64,000 nt of DNA from Roseateles_B sp041906185 (GTDB lineage Bacteria > Pseudomonadota > Gammaproteobacteria > Burkholderiales > Burkholderiaceae_C): assembly GCA_041906185.1 (NCBI GenBank), contig JAYRJQ010000005.1, forward strand, positions 181,860 through 245,859, in the 5' to 3' direction. Position 1 is the first letter of the stretch. Every line of letters begins with the position of its first letter. The notes beneath the pieces were generated by a model. It was not told the origin of the DNA. It made no database searches and saw only the letters and a program-made list of their open reading frames with translations. Below, one piece after another: positions 55,349 through 63,891 of this stretch. The translations under genes and the position numbers were made by a program.

Positions 55349-55560
55349 GGTTACGGCTTCCTCTCCAGTTCAGGTCGCTTCTCGAATCGCCCCGCCTTCT
55401 GGGGAGGCCAGTCGGTTTAAGTCAGACCTACACTGCCTGACGGGCGAGTTGCTAATAGTAGTTTGTCTCAGCCCCTGCAGGCGGGATGTAGCCGATGAAC
55501 TCCAGTAGGCGGAGGTGTTGTGGCAAGAGCCTGCATCCGTGACCTTCAGCTCCCCCGCAC

Positions 55561-55576
55561 TGGGGTCAGGTCTTGC
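55561..55576 (+). repeat. Copy of dispersed GGTCAGGTCTTGC word (intergenic)
   Basis: TGGGGTCAGGTCTTGC lies in the 313-bp gap between the antitoxin gene (ends at its start, 55348) and the TnsF-like gene (55662). This gap shows no gene. Its presence inside the transposon and in the host chromosome suggests that the word spreads independently of both. Confidence 0.55.
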
Positions 55577-55661
55577 GTCTTGCCCCCGGCTGTTGACGAT
55601 CACCCAGAATGGACCCGGCGCTTGAGGGAGTACCGCCCGGTGGCGAATGGGTCTCCCGCTT

Positions 55662-57101
55662 TCAGGACGCCGGCGATCCCACCGAGGTCAATGCCGGGCG
55701 CTTCGGCACCCAGTACACACTGTCATCCAGTGTCAACTCGATACCGTCCGCGGTGTCGACTGAGGAAGCCGCGGTATGGATTGCCCTGGCTTCGGCAGCC
55801 GAGAGATGGTGGAAGTAGCGCAGGGCAATGACGATCCACCGCTTGTCGACCGGGTGCTGGTCTTGGACCATTGCGGCAATCTGCTTCTCCAATACCTTCC
55901 TCGCTGCCAACGCTGACGGCTTCGGCGGCAGGCGCAGATCCAAGCTGTGCTTTGCCCTGAGAAAGCCCAGGAATGTCGACAAGGCCGCGCGCTGCCCCGG
56001 CACCTGTCCCAGGTACGCCCCCAGGGCTGCCTGTCCAGGCAGTCGGTTGCCCTCCGGATCTTCTTCCTCCAGCAGCGAGATCGCGGGTCTCAAGGCCATC
56101 CGAGCCGACTTTGCTGACAGCTCCCCTGCCGTATGTCGGTTGATCAGCTCAATGGCGAACTCGTCGGCCACCCGGCGGGCCAGCGTGCCCGCCGGCAACC
56201 GGGCGACCGCCTCACGCACGCGACGCAGATCCGCCGCGTCGCGCTTGTCCTCTTCAGAAAGCGCACTGCCGCCGCGGCTCTCCAGCCACTTCACCGGCAG
56301 CTCGTATTGACGCAACAAGGCGGTTGTGAAGTTCCTGAGCAGGAACTCGCCGGTCCACGGCTCGTCGACCAGTTGGTCTAGTGCCACGAAGAACTGGGCA
56401 TGCTCGGGAAGCCGCCGAGTGCGGCGCTCGATGCCCTTCTCGTCTTCCAAAAGCCAAGCGGAAAATGCCAGGAACGCTTCCCTAGCCCGCGGCGTTCTCA
56501 GGAGCTCGACGAGCTGGCCCGAGCTTCGGCCTCCCCTTTCCCGCCAATAGCAGCCGCTGCATCGTTTGCCAAAGCCCGCTGGCATGAGCTTCGAACAGGT
56601 TTGGCAGGGAACAGATCCAAGATCCACGCATGCCTTGCACCGCCACTTCCCATCCATGCCCGGCTCGCACGAGCGGGATCGCCGGCACTCGGCACAAGTG
56701 CGGTGATGCTTCGTCGTGCACCGAGGGCACACCCGCTTCTCTGTCCCTTCCATGACGGCGCGACTCAGCCGTTGTGAGAGCGTCCCGCACGCCTCGCAGG
56801 GTTGGGGCTCAAGGAAATACACGCGGCACGAGTCACAGGCCGGCCCATATTCCGTCATCAAGCCCACCGGTTGCCCCACGCGTTGGCAACGCACACAGGA
56901 CAGCGCCGTCAGGCATGCCTGGCAGTGGGGCCGCTCCTCCGACCGAAGCAGCCGCTTGAACATGCCGCACCCGACGCACAGTCGGCGCTTAAACTCGCGG
57001 CAATAGCAGCGCTGGCAGTAGTGGACGCCAGCATGCACGCGGTGTGCCGGTCGCTCCAACGCCTCTTCACAGGCGCCGCAAACTCTTTCCGCCTGGCTCA
57101 T
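55662..57101 (-). CDS. Zinc-finger protein with recombinase-like C-terminus (TnsF/TniE-like)
   Basis: A 479-residue protein. The first about 190 residues hold at least eight CxxC pairs (CGAC, CQRC, CVGC, CQAC, CVRC, CEAC, CPRC, CKAC, CSGC), a run of zinc ribbons for DNA binding. The C-terminal 250 residues are helical and resemble a tyrosine-recombinase fold (ARRKVLEKQIAAMV, ALRYFHHLSAAEARAI), but a full RHRY catalytic set is not evident. Its ATG overlaps the tniQ stop by 4 bp, so it belongs to the transposition operon. The fifth gene in comM-specific Tn6022/AbaR elements (tniE, later tnsF) has this position; equivalence is inferred. Confidence 0.65.
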   Translation of the reverse strand: MSQAERVCGACEEALERPAHRVHAGVHYCQRCYCREFKRRLCVGCGMFKRLLRSEERPHCQACLTALSCVRCQRVGQPVGLMTEYGPACDSCRVYFLEPQPCEACGTLSQRLSRAVMEGTEKRVCPRCTTKHHRTCAECRRSRSCEPGMDGKWRCKACVDLGSVPCQTCSKLMPAGFGKRCSGCYWRERGGRSSGQLVELLRTPRAREAFLAFSAWLLEDEKGIERRTRRLPEHAQFFVALDQLVDEPWTGEFLLRNFTTALLRQYELPVKWLESRGGSALSEEDKRDAADLRRVREAVARLPAGTLARRVADEFAIELINRHTAGELSAKSARMALRPAISLLEEEDPEGNRLPGQAALGAYLGQVPGQRAALSTFLGFLRAKHSLDLRLPPKPSALAARKVLEKQIAAMVQDQHPVDKRWIVIALRYFHHLSAAEARAIHTAASSVDTADGIELTLDDSVYWVPKRPALTSVGSPAS

Positions 57102-58075
57102 GGCAACCCGACCCGCAAGCGTCGCAACAACCGCACCCAGTCGCCGCGGACCTTGGCTGGCGACCGTGGCGACGGCAGCTTTGCGAGCGCAACAAGCCCC
57201 CTCCCTTGCACGTATGCCGATGGCGACTTGGCTCGACCCGCCAGCACGTGGCCCTGCTCGAGCCCTTGCATCGCCCGGGAAGCCATCAGCAGGTGCACCA
57301 CACGTTCACTTGGCCGCTGAAGCTCCAGCGGCAAGGCACTCAAGCTTGAGGGACGGACGTCAGTTCCAAGCAGGCGGATGCGTCCACCCGCATGGCGGCG
57401 TGCAGCACCGAACCAAGCCACGGGGTCCAGCACCTCGCCGGCCCAAGCCCCGCCACCCGTGGCAAGTACAGCATCGGCCGCCCGCTGGAGGGCGAGTGCG
57501 CCAGTACAGGCCGGTGCCGTCCTGGCTTCTCGCAGGTCCCCTCGGCAGTTCGCACAAAGCGTCTGCACTCCATCCCGCGCACGGCACCGGTGCGGTTCCA
57601 CCGGCGCCCGGCAATGGCCACAGTGGTCTGCAAGCAAGCCCCGGTGCTGCTCACAGCCAATGTGCCAAGCCAGTCGCCAGCGCCGGCGGAAGTAAGGTTG
57701 CGGGTCTTCGACAAGGCATTGGGGGCAGTACTGCAGGCCGCCGAAGCGGCGCCGGTTCCGCGAGCCTTGGGCCATCACCCACGGCCAACTGGTCTTGCTC
57801 TCCACCAAATGAGGAGCAATGGCGCGGACCACAGGGCGCAACGTCGCCTCCTCGAGCTGGATGCGACAGAGCCCCGACTTCGCCATCAAGACGTCCATGC
57901 GGTCCTCGGACAGCCCTCGGTCAAGATCCCTCGTCCATGCCCGCCAACGAGGCCAGAGCACGCCGGTCAGCACCATCGGGTCGCAGCCTTGTGCCAAGGC
58001 AGCCCTCGACAACCATGTAGAAAACAACTCGTCTGGCAGCAGGGGGACATGGACCGGCCAAGGCGTGGCGCTCAA
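57098..58075 (-). CDS. tniQ: TniQ/TnsD-family target-selection protein
   Basis: A 325-residue protein beginning at TTG 58075, whose TTGA overlaps the tnsC stop. Family marks are the N-terminal PLLPDELFSTWLSRAALAQG and the zinc ribbon pair QYCPQCLVED…WHIGCEQHRGLLADHC…LCANCRGDL. TniQ/TnsD proteins recognise the chromosomal attachment site and recruit TnsC. The gene is shorter than Tn7 TnsD (508 residues). Together with the next gene it probably specifies the comM target. A longer frame to 58873 is antisense or overlap and is rejected. Confidence 0.88.
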   Translation of the reverse strand: MSATPWPVHVPLLPDELFSTWLSRAALAQGCDPMVLTGVLWPRWRAWTRDLDRGLSEDRMDVLMAKSGLCRIQLEEATLRPVVRAIAPHLVESKTSWPWVMAQGSRNRRRFGGLQYCPQCLVEDPQPYFRRRWRLAWHIGCEQHRGLLADHCGHCRAPVEPHRCRARDGVQTLCANCRGDLREARTAPACTGALALQRAADAVLATGGGAWAGEVLDPVAWFGAARRHAGGRIRLLGTDVRPSSLSALPLELQRPSERVVHLLMASRAMQGLEQGHVLAGRAKSPSAYVQGRGLVALAKLPSPRSPAKVRGDWVRLLRRLRVGLP

Positions 58076-58995
58076 AACGCCATCTCGCGGACGCCCCGCG
58101 TGGGCCGGAGCCACGCCATGGACCGCAACAGCTCGTCGGTGATTTGCTCCTTGCCGTTCGAAATGGCCTTCTTGGCGCACTCGTTGAGCAGACGATAGGC
58201 ATCGCCGAGGTTGCCACCGCTGATGGCATGGACTGTCGTGGCGATCTCCGGCGACGAGAGCAACGACGGCTTCTTCAGCGGCAGCACTCGCTCGATGCCC
58301 GCAAGCAGCTTCTGGAATTCCGGGTCGAGCGTCCACAGCGGCAGCGGCAGCACATCGAACCGGCTGGCGTGCTGCGGGTCCGTGTGAAGCACCTGGACAG
58401 CGTCCCGCGTCCCCACCCCGACAATGGGAATGCCCACTTCGTTGCATAGCAGCTTGATCGCGTTCATGACCTCGCGCTGCTTGGTCGCAGGCCCAGTGAG
58501 CAGCGAGTGGAACTCGTCGATGATCAGGATGCGCGCCTTGCATTTGCGCAGCATGTGGACCGACTGATACCGCAGCTCTGCTGGCGGCGACGTCGCACGG
58601 TACGGCGCCCAGAACCGCTCGAGGATGGAGATGTACATGCCCTTCTCGTCCGCCGACGGCGGCGCCTCCGCGACGATGACCGGTTTGATCGAGTTCGCAT
58701 CCGCGTCGACGTAGGCCTCGCCGCACAGGTGCATGAACCGGTGGATCAGCGTCGTCTTCCCGTTGTTCGAGTCTCCGACGATCAGCAGGTTGCGCATCCG
58801 CGGCTGCCGCGGCTTGTTCATGAGTGCCTGCAGCGTGTCGAGCGCTAGCTGGGCCCGCTGGTAGCCGATCCAACGCGGTTCGTCGAGGAACGCCAGGCGC
58901 GCCTCATCACTCGCATGCATGACTTCCCGAAACTCGGGATGCACATGCGCGAAAGGTCCCGCGTTCGGGGTGGCAGTCGCCGTTGAGGTTGTCAT
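58072..58995 (-). CDS. tnsC: TnsC/TniB-family AAA+ transposition regulator
   Basis: A 307-residue AAA+ ATPase. Walker A GDSNNGKTT near residue 75, Walker B ILIIDEFHSLL near 155 and the sensor VGVGTRDA match the TniB family. It assembles on DNA, joins the target-selection proteins and activates TnsAB. It overlaps tnsB by 4 bp (ATGA) and tniQ by 4 bp. It is shorter than Tn7 TnsC (555 residues) and closer to TniB. Confidence 0.93.
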   Translation of the reverse strand: MTTSTATATPNAGPFAHVHPEFREVMHASDEARLAFLDEPRWIGYQRAQLALDTLQALMNKPRQPRMRNLLIVGDSNNGKTTLIHRFMHLCGEAYVDADANSIKPVIVAEAPPSADEKGMYISILERFWAPYRATSPPAELRYQSVHMLRKCKARILIIDEFHSLLTGPATKQREVMNAIKLLCNEVGIPIVGVGTRDAVQVLHTDPQHASRFDVLPLPLWTLDPEFQKLLAGIERVLPLKKPSLLSSPEIATTVHAISGGNLGDAYRLLNECAKKAISNGKEQITDELLRSMAWLRPTRGVREMAF

Positions 58996-60914
58996 GCGAT
59001 GTCGTCCGTCGCTTCAACGGTGGTGAGCAATGAGCCCAGGGAAGGCGATTTTGACGCCTCGCTTTGTGGCACAGGCACCGCCGGCGGCGCACCGGCAGGC
59101 GCGACTGGCGTCTTGCCTTTCTGGTGGTCGGCGCGGCGCTGCGCTTCCTTGCGAGCCTTCTTGGTCTTCGCTGCACTCTCGTCGACCATGGCACGGCGCT
59201 CACGGATCGACTGGAACACAATGCGCTCATCGCTCCCGTTGTAGCCGGCCTTGGCCAGTTCTGCCTTAGCGATGCGGTACTCCCAGATGCTGAAGGGAGG
59301 GATGCTCTGGTCCGCCAGCGGCACCTTGAAGTACTGCTTTAGTTCCGAGTCGAAAAACCAGATGGTCGACATGTCCCGCGGGTCGCGCCGGAAGATGTGC
59401 TGCCTCGCCTTTCCAGTTTGAGGGTCTATCGCGCCGATCCACGGTCTCAGGGCGTCGGCGTAATAGCGCATGTCGATGGAAACCCCGTCGGGCTGGATCG
59501 TCCGTGAGAACGACGGCAGGAAGTCCAGCATCACCGTCAGCCTATCTGCCGGGCGAGGCGGCAGCCCGACGCCTTGCCTTCCCGCGCCTCCGAAAATCCC
59601 TAGCTCCCACATGCGCAGCGGCGGCATGCCAAGCGCGGAGTGCGACCGTCTGTGGTACTCGTTACAGATGAGCTTGATGAGCTGCCGCTCAAACTCATCC
59701 TTGGTCATGATGGCGTTCTTTTCGGAGTCGTACTCGCCGCGCTCGGCTACGGACGAGAACGTGGTTCCCGGGATGTCGTGGATCTCCTTGAGCAGCGTGC
59801 CCTGCAAGCGCTCAATGTGGCCGCCATACCGAGGCTGCTTGACTGGCCGGAACTCAAGGTCCACTCCGTGCATGTCACAGGACTGCTTGAGGCTCTGGGA
59901 CCGGAAGTCCGGTCCGTTGTCGACGTGGACCTTGTGTGGCCGCCCCCACACCGGCCATGTGCCCTCTACCTCGTGCAACAGCAGCCATTCTTCCTTTGGA
60001 AGCATGGCATGCGACACGCACATCGCGACTGACGTTGTCGAGGGCGCGTCGAACGACAGGTGGTACCCGACCGTCATTCGACTGAAGACGTCGATCGCGA
60101 CGGTCACCCATGGGCGGTCGATCGGCTTCCGATGCACATCATCCACGAGGATGATGTCGACGCGCGTGTGGTCGATCTGCACGACGGACAGTGGGTAGTC
60201 GGCGCCGGGGAACTTGCCTGGCACCGGATGGAACTTGTTGCGTGCTTTCTCAGCTTGGCCGCGACGTATGAGGCGCACGTGTTCGGGGATGCGTGCGATC
60301 CTCGCGCGGATCGCGGTCGCGCTGGGACGCTCGATGTGCCTTTCGTCGCAGATGCGATGAACCTCCCGCACAGCTTTCTGCACGATCGGCCGCTCGGGCT
60401 TGAGGTAGTAATTGTTGATGACGTCCTTAATGACCCGTTCGGCATGCTCGTTGATCCGGTAGTTGCCGGTCTTCCAGCCACGCTTGAATGGAATAAGCGC
60501 GGAGACAGCGTCCATGGACCGGTACCGGCTCAGCCATCGATATAGCGTGGCGGCATCCACGCCGACCTCGGCGGCACGGGCCTCCACCACCTTGCGCGAT
60601 TGGTCGACGCTCTCCAGCAGCGGCTTGATCTTGCTGTAGCGGTCATTGGCCACCTTCCAATCTTCCTCTGCGATTGCGTCGATGTCGACATCGGAGGCAA
60701 CCGCAGGGATCGACTCAATGGAAAGCAGTTCGCCGATGCGAAGCACCTTGGTCCGGCCTGTTTCCACCTGCGTGGCGACCACGCTGTCGAAGTCGAGGAC
60801 CTCGGTGATGCGGAAGGCGCCATCAGCGTGGCGGACCAGCGCGCCGCTGCGCAGATCAATGCGCAGCCGAGACGGGGGGAAAGCGTCATTGGACGCCTGC
60901 GCTTCAGGCTTCAT
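58992..60914 (-). CDS. tnsB: TnsB/TniA-family DDE transposase
   Basis: A 640-residue transposase with N-terminal HTH domains (DAATLYRWLSRYR) and a DDE rve core: Asp near residue 250 in QIDHTRVD, Asp near 331 in VDNGPDF and Glu near 367 in GGHIERLQG. The spacing of the last two fits DD(35)E. The Mu-type C-terminal domain follows. It cuts the 3' ends and joins them to the target. ATG 60914 overlaps the tnsA end by 11 bp; the longer frame to 61019 lies inside tnsA. Confidence 0.94.
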   Translation of the reverse strand: MKPEAQASNDAFPPSRLRIDLRSGALVRHADGAFRITEVLDFDSVVATQVETGRTKVLRIGELLSIESIPAVASDVDIDAIAEEDWKVANDRYSKIKPLLESVDQSRKVVEARAAEVGVDAATLYRWLSRYRSMDAVSALIPFKRGWKTGNYRINEHAERVIKDVINNYYLKPERPIVQKAVREVHRICDERHIERPSATAIRARIARIPEHVRLIRRGQAEKARNKFHPVPGKFPGADYPLSVVQIDHTRVDIILVDDVHRKPIDRPWVTVAIDVFSRMTVGYHLSFDAPSTTSVAMCVSHAMLPKEEWLLLHEVEGTWPVWGRPHKVHVDNGPDFRSQSLKQSCDMHGVDLEFRPVKQPRYGGHIERLQGTLLKEIHDIPGTTFSSVAERGEYDSEKNAIMTKDEFERQLIKLICNEYHRRSHSALGMPPLRMWELGIFGGAGRQGVGLPPRPADRLTVMLDFLPSFSRTIQPDGVSIDMRYYADALRPWIGAIDPQTGKARQHIFRRDPRDMSTIWFFDSELKQYFKVPLADQSIPPFSIWEYRIAKAELAKAGYNGSDERIVFQSIRERRAMVDESAAKTKKARKEAQRRADHQKGKTPVAPAGAPPAVPVPQSEASKSPSLGSLLTTVEATDDIA

Positions 60915-61614
60915 CGGGCACCCAGAACTCAGTACTGCCGCCAAGGGGTAGGCAAATGTCGCAATCCAGCCGGCGTTGCGCGAGCAGCCCCCAAAGGTGA
61001 GCGACACCTTCGGCGGCATACATGCCCTGGAAGTGCTTCGCCAGAAGGTAGTCGAACGTTGCGCTGCCCAGCCTCCGGACGTCCTGGACGATTAAGTCGC
61101 TCTCCTCCACAGGGAAAGCCGTGTCCCGGTAGCGCCGCAGGAACTGGATGTTGGATAGCGCCTGGGTGCGAATCCGTGACTCATCCATGATCCGAAAGCG
61201 CCATCCCTGTGACTCAGCGTAGCGGCGCGCGGTCTTCCACTTGCCCAGCCACTCGCGCCAGCGGCGGCGCCAGTCGACCTCAGGCTTTACCTCGATCAAC
61301 AACGGCTTGGTCTGCAAGCTCGGAGGTGCCGAATTCGTCTTGAAGATCACCAGAAAGTCAGGCGTGTAGTGGCTCGGCCGTCCGGATGGCGTGATGAACG
61401 GGATGCGGCAGGGTTGGGAAATAACCTGCGCGACAGCGAGGTCGAACTCCTGCCGCACGATGAAGTCCCGCTCCAAGGTGGACTCGTACTGGATCGAATG
61501 CTGACGTCTCCAGCTTTGATAGCCAGTGACGCTACGCCGGGAGCGAGGAATGGCCCGGACTGGTGCCAGGACCGGGCTCTCAGCGCCATCGCAATTATTT
61601 AAATCCATGTTCAA
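60904..61614 (-). CDS. tnsA: TnsA-family 5'-strand endonuclease
   Basis: A 236-residue protein with the restriction-like fold of TnsA: Glu48 in YESTLERDF, Asp86 in HYTPDFLV and Lys110 in LIEVKP form the catalytic E-D-K triad. The C-terminal part includes a winged-helix-like TnsC-binding region. TnsA cuts the 5' ends so that the element moves by cut-and-paste. It is the first gene from the right end, about 105 bp inside it. Confidence 0.93.
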   Translation of the reverse strand: MNMDLNNCDGAESPVLAPVRAIPRSRRSVTGYQSWRRQHSIQYESTLERDFIVRQEFDLAVAQVISQPCRIPFITPSGRPSHYTPDFLVIFKTNSAPPSLQTKPLLIEVKPEVDWRRRWREWLGKWKTARRYAESQGWRFRIMDESRIRTQALSNIQFLRRYRDTAFPVEESDLIVQDVRRLGSATFDYLLAKHFQGMYAAEGVAHLWGLLAQRRLDCDICLPLGGSTEFWVPDEA

Positions 61615-61620
61615 CCCCGT

Positions 61621-61719
61621 GGCAGCTAAGACGACAATACAGTCGCGCCTATAAATCGAAATTGCCGTCTAAGTCATTGTGGCGCTAAGTGCTTATCGCA
61701 TCAATGAAAAAACGCCACA
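61621..61719. repeat. Right transposon end with TnsB-like repeats
   Basis: The 100 bp before the terminus carry CTAAG- or CTATAA-type words at about 61626, 61649, 61669 and 61685, spaced 16-23 bp. GACAATACAGTC at 61633-61644 resembles the GACAATAAAGTC core of Tn7 TnsB sites. The terminus reads TGTGGCGTTTTTTC inward. More repeats than on the left end is typical of Tn7-type asymmetry. Confidence 0.6.
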
Positions 61720-61724
61720 GCGGC
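61720..61724. repeat. Target-site duplication, right copy (GCGGC)
   Basis: An exact copy of 29238-29242, directly after the transposon's last base (…CGCCACA). It joins to the comM codons for SPPRPGE. Confidence 0.93.
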
Positions 61725-61787
61725 TCGCCCCCGCGGCCCGGCGAGATTTCGCTGGCCCACCACGGCGTGCTCTTCCTGGACGAGCTG
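61725..61787 (+). pseudogene. comM: comM/yifB internal fragment after the transposon
   Basis: Twenty-one codons, reading SPPRPGEISLAHHGVLFLDEL, continue ComM from where the left part stopped; they include the Walker B LFLDEL. The next residues in ComM should be PEF…, but the sequence switches to an unrelated one (GTGCTTAGGTGTTGA…) and stops. The remaining part of comM is not in this window. Confidence 0.92.
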
Positions 61788-62444
61788 GTGCTTAGGTGTT
61801 GAAGAACCTGTATGTACGATTTGAGGGGGTGCCGGGGGACGGGAAGTTATCCACAGCAACAAGTCTCCCTACGCGAAATTGATCTAGCGAAAGTCACCCG
61901 CTCGGATCCTTTCTGTGGTGACGTGGGTCGGTACTGGCACTTCACATCCATTTCAAGGGTGAGCGGCAAGCTGGTGCCAAATTGAAGCTTCGCTGGCATC
62001 ATTGTTCATGAGCAAGGCCGGCATTGGCAGGTCTCGCGAGCGATGCTGAAATGTCCTGCTCGCTCCTAGTCGTTACTGCGTGTGGCATCAACTGCGCAGG
62101 CAAGCCCTGGCTACCAATCGGGCTGCTGGCGTCGTTGCTGTACCTTAGTCACGCCTTCAAGGAGAGCAACGAATCCATGGTCGCGCGCTGTAGCGAGAGT
62201 GTTGTCTGACAGCTCTTCAGCGGGATGGAGGGTCATTAGTGCGTCACCGGACGGGCAGCTAATCGCCGTCGCCATCGACGGCACGGTCGAGTTCCGCTCG
62301 GCACTCACCAGCGTGACGCTGTTGAGCGTATTCTGCAGGGTCAGCGCTGCGGCGAGCATGAACTAGATCGCTCCATTTCAGGCAGCACTGCTGAGAGAAG
62401 GACGAGTGCAACTTGGTTCGAACAGCGCGCAACTTGCGCGACCG
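61788..62444. other. Unassigned stretch joined to broken comM
   Basis: A 657-bp stretch without a recognised gene. It begins at the second comM breakpoint and has a perfect DnaA-box sequence TTATCCACA at 61847-61855, on its own. Short open frames (about 60-95 codons) exist on both strands but have no family marks. It may be the end of another mobile element whose limits lie outside the window. Confidence 0.45.
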
Positions 62445-62882
62445 CTAGCCCTGTGTGTTTGAAGCCAGCCGAAGCAAGAGCTCTTTCCTGATCGGGCCTA
62501 CATGATCAGGGGTCAGGCCACACGTGAACTGATTGCCAGCAACGTCGCCGAGTACGACATGCCGGCCCATTGCAGAACTGTGCACCCAAACCTCATGAAT
62601 CTCACGAGGAGACCATGGAGGGGCTTCAGGTTGCTCAGCGGGAATCATGCAGACCAGACCCTTCACACGGGATGGGTCCATCGTTTGAAGGACGTCTGCT
62701 AGGTCGTATTCCCACGCAATGCAGAGTGTCTGTGTCGCGCTGAATTCAGGAGCGCCGACTTCCTCTGAGAGCAGGAACCATGGCGCATGCAGCGTGAGTT
62801 CCAGCATCCGCCAATGCTGCACACCGGGCTGGTTGTGATCCGGCGGCATTGGGAATTCGAAGCTGGGATGTGAGACAAACAT
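62445..62882 (-). CDS. Hypothetical protein, 145 residues
   Basis: The protein begins MFVSHPSFEFPMPP and has no membrane segment or signal peptide. No domain is recognised. The pattern is a mixed alpha-beta single domain (TLHAPWFLLSEEVG…LCIAWEYDLADVLQ…EIHEVWVHSSAMGRHVVLGDVAG). No partner gene is adjacent; the lipoprotein gene lies 90 bp upstream on the same strand. It could be an immunity-type protein of an accessory region, but nothing shows this. Confidence 0.6.
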   Translation of the reverse strand: MFVSHPSFEFPMPPDHNQPGVQHWRMLELTLHAPWFLLSEEVGAPEFSATQTLCIAWEYDLADVLQTMDPSRVKGLVCMIPAEQPEAPPWSPREIHEVWVHSSAMGRHVVLGDVAGNQFTCGLTPDHVGPIRKELLLRLASNTQG

Positions 62883-62973
62883 AGGTAGGGGATTTGAAGC
62901 GCAGGGAGTCCCATGGCCATTGGTATGGCCGCGGAACGTTCGAATGCAGCGCGGTGGCGATGCGGAGTGGAGG

Positions 62974-63804
62974 TCAGCGGACCTTTTCGATGAGCAGCGT
63001 CACGCGGTTCATGCGCAGCCCTACCAGGGTCGGCTCAGGAATGATGGTCTGCGAAATGACGCGCCAGCCATTCCTGTTCAGTTCGCTGAACTGGACCTGG
63101 TGCTGGTCGCAGCGAAAGGTCATGGCTGACAGAACTTGATCGTCCAACTGCATTTGCGTGCAGGTGGCCTGGGTGCCAAGCGGTGAGTCCGCAAGGAACT
63201 GGATCCGCTTCTCCCTTGCGATCAGTTCGTCCTCTGTTCTGCGCTGGCGATCGGCCGCTCCTCGCTGTGCCGTGGCTGCAGAGCGGTATTGCTCTACTTC
63301 CTCCGGTGTGAACCAGGCGACGAGGCGTCGACGGCTCGCGTCAACACCGCTGGCCATCGTGAAGGTCTGCCCGGTGATCTCGCAGGCGCTCACTTCCAAG
63401 CGTTGGGAGCGGCCCGGTGCTGAATACCGATACCGAAGCTCGGCCGCCGATATGTCGTCACGCACACGCGTGGGAACTTGGCCTCTCAGCGGCGCTTCAT
63501 ACAGAGCGCCCCGGCTCACCTTGCACCATGTGGTGAACGACGAGGCGGCATGGGCGTACGCGGCATCGCCCCACGCTTCAAAGGCCAGCGAACGACTCAA
63601 AGGAGTCGAAGCGCCGGCCTGATCGAAAGGCTTCCCTTCAGGGAACTTTTCAGACAGTTGGATCTGGAGCCGGCTCAGTGCCGCGCCGCTGTCCACCTTG
63701 GACGTTGGCGAATTCGTCGTGCCACACCCGGCTAGGAGACCTGCAAGCCCAGCGGCCAGCCATATGCCTCTCTTCGATTTCGCGATACGTACGGTCTTTT
63801 TCAT
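62974..63804 (-). CDS. Putative lipoprotein, function unknown
   Basis: A 276-residue precursor with a basic n-region (MKKTVRIAKSKRG), a hydrophobic core and a lipobox LLAGC near residue 27, so it is a predicted lipoprotein. The mature part has no recognised domain; it contains an Arg/Glu-rich helical segment (SAATAQRGAADRQRRTEDELIAREKRI) and three or four Cys that could pair. It lies on the same strand as the next hypothetical gene and the IS3 end. Confidence 0.68.
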   Translation of the reverse strand: MKKTVRIAKSKRGIWLAAGLAGLLAGCGTTNSPTSKVDSGAALSRLQIQLSEKFPEGKPFDQAGASTPLSRSLAFEAWGDAAYAHAASSFTTWCKVSRGALYEAPLRGQVPTRVRDDISAAELRYRYSAPGRSQRLEVSACEITGQTFTMASGVDASRRRLVAWFTPEEVEQYRSAATAQRGAADRQRRTEDELIAREKRIQFLADSPLGTQATCTQMQLDDQVLSAMTFRCDQHQVQFSELNRNGWRVISQTIIPEPTLVGLRMNRVTLLIEKVR

Positions 63805-63891
63805 AAGGACAACGCCCAGTCATTTTGTGTATTTTGGCCACCTGTCTAAAGTGTACAAAAGCGGAAGACTGCTGCCCAACATGCGGGCAAG

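Noticed and set aside
58076..58873. Extended N-terminus of tniQ
   Set aside because: The extension runs through tnsC in another frame; the TTG overlapping the tnsC stop is the natural coupled start.
61847..61855. Perfect DnaA box TTATCCACA as a replication origin
   Set aside because: Only one box, with no AT-rich unwinding region, iterons or rep gene near; a single 9-mer is not enough.
62082..62366. Small open frames on both strands in the post-comM stretch
   Set aside because: No family signature, poor starts and overlapping frames on both strands; not distinguishable from non-coding DNA.
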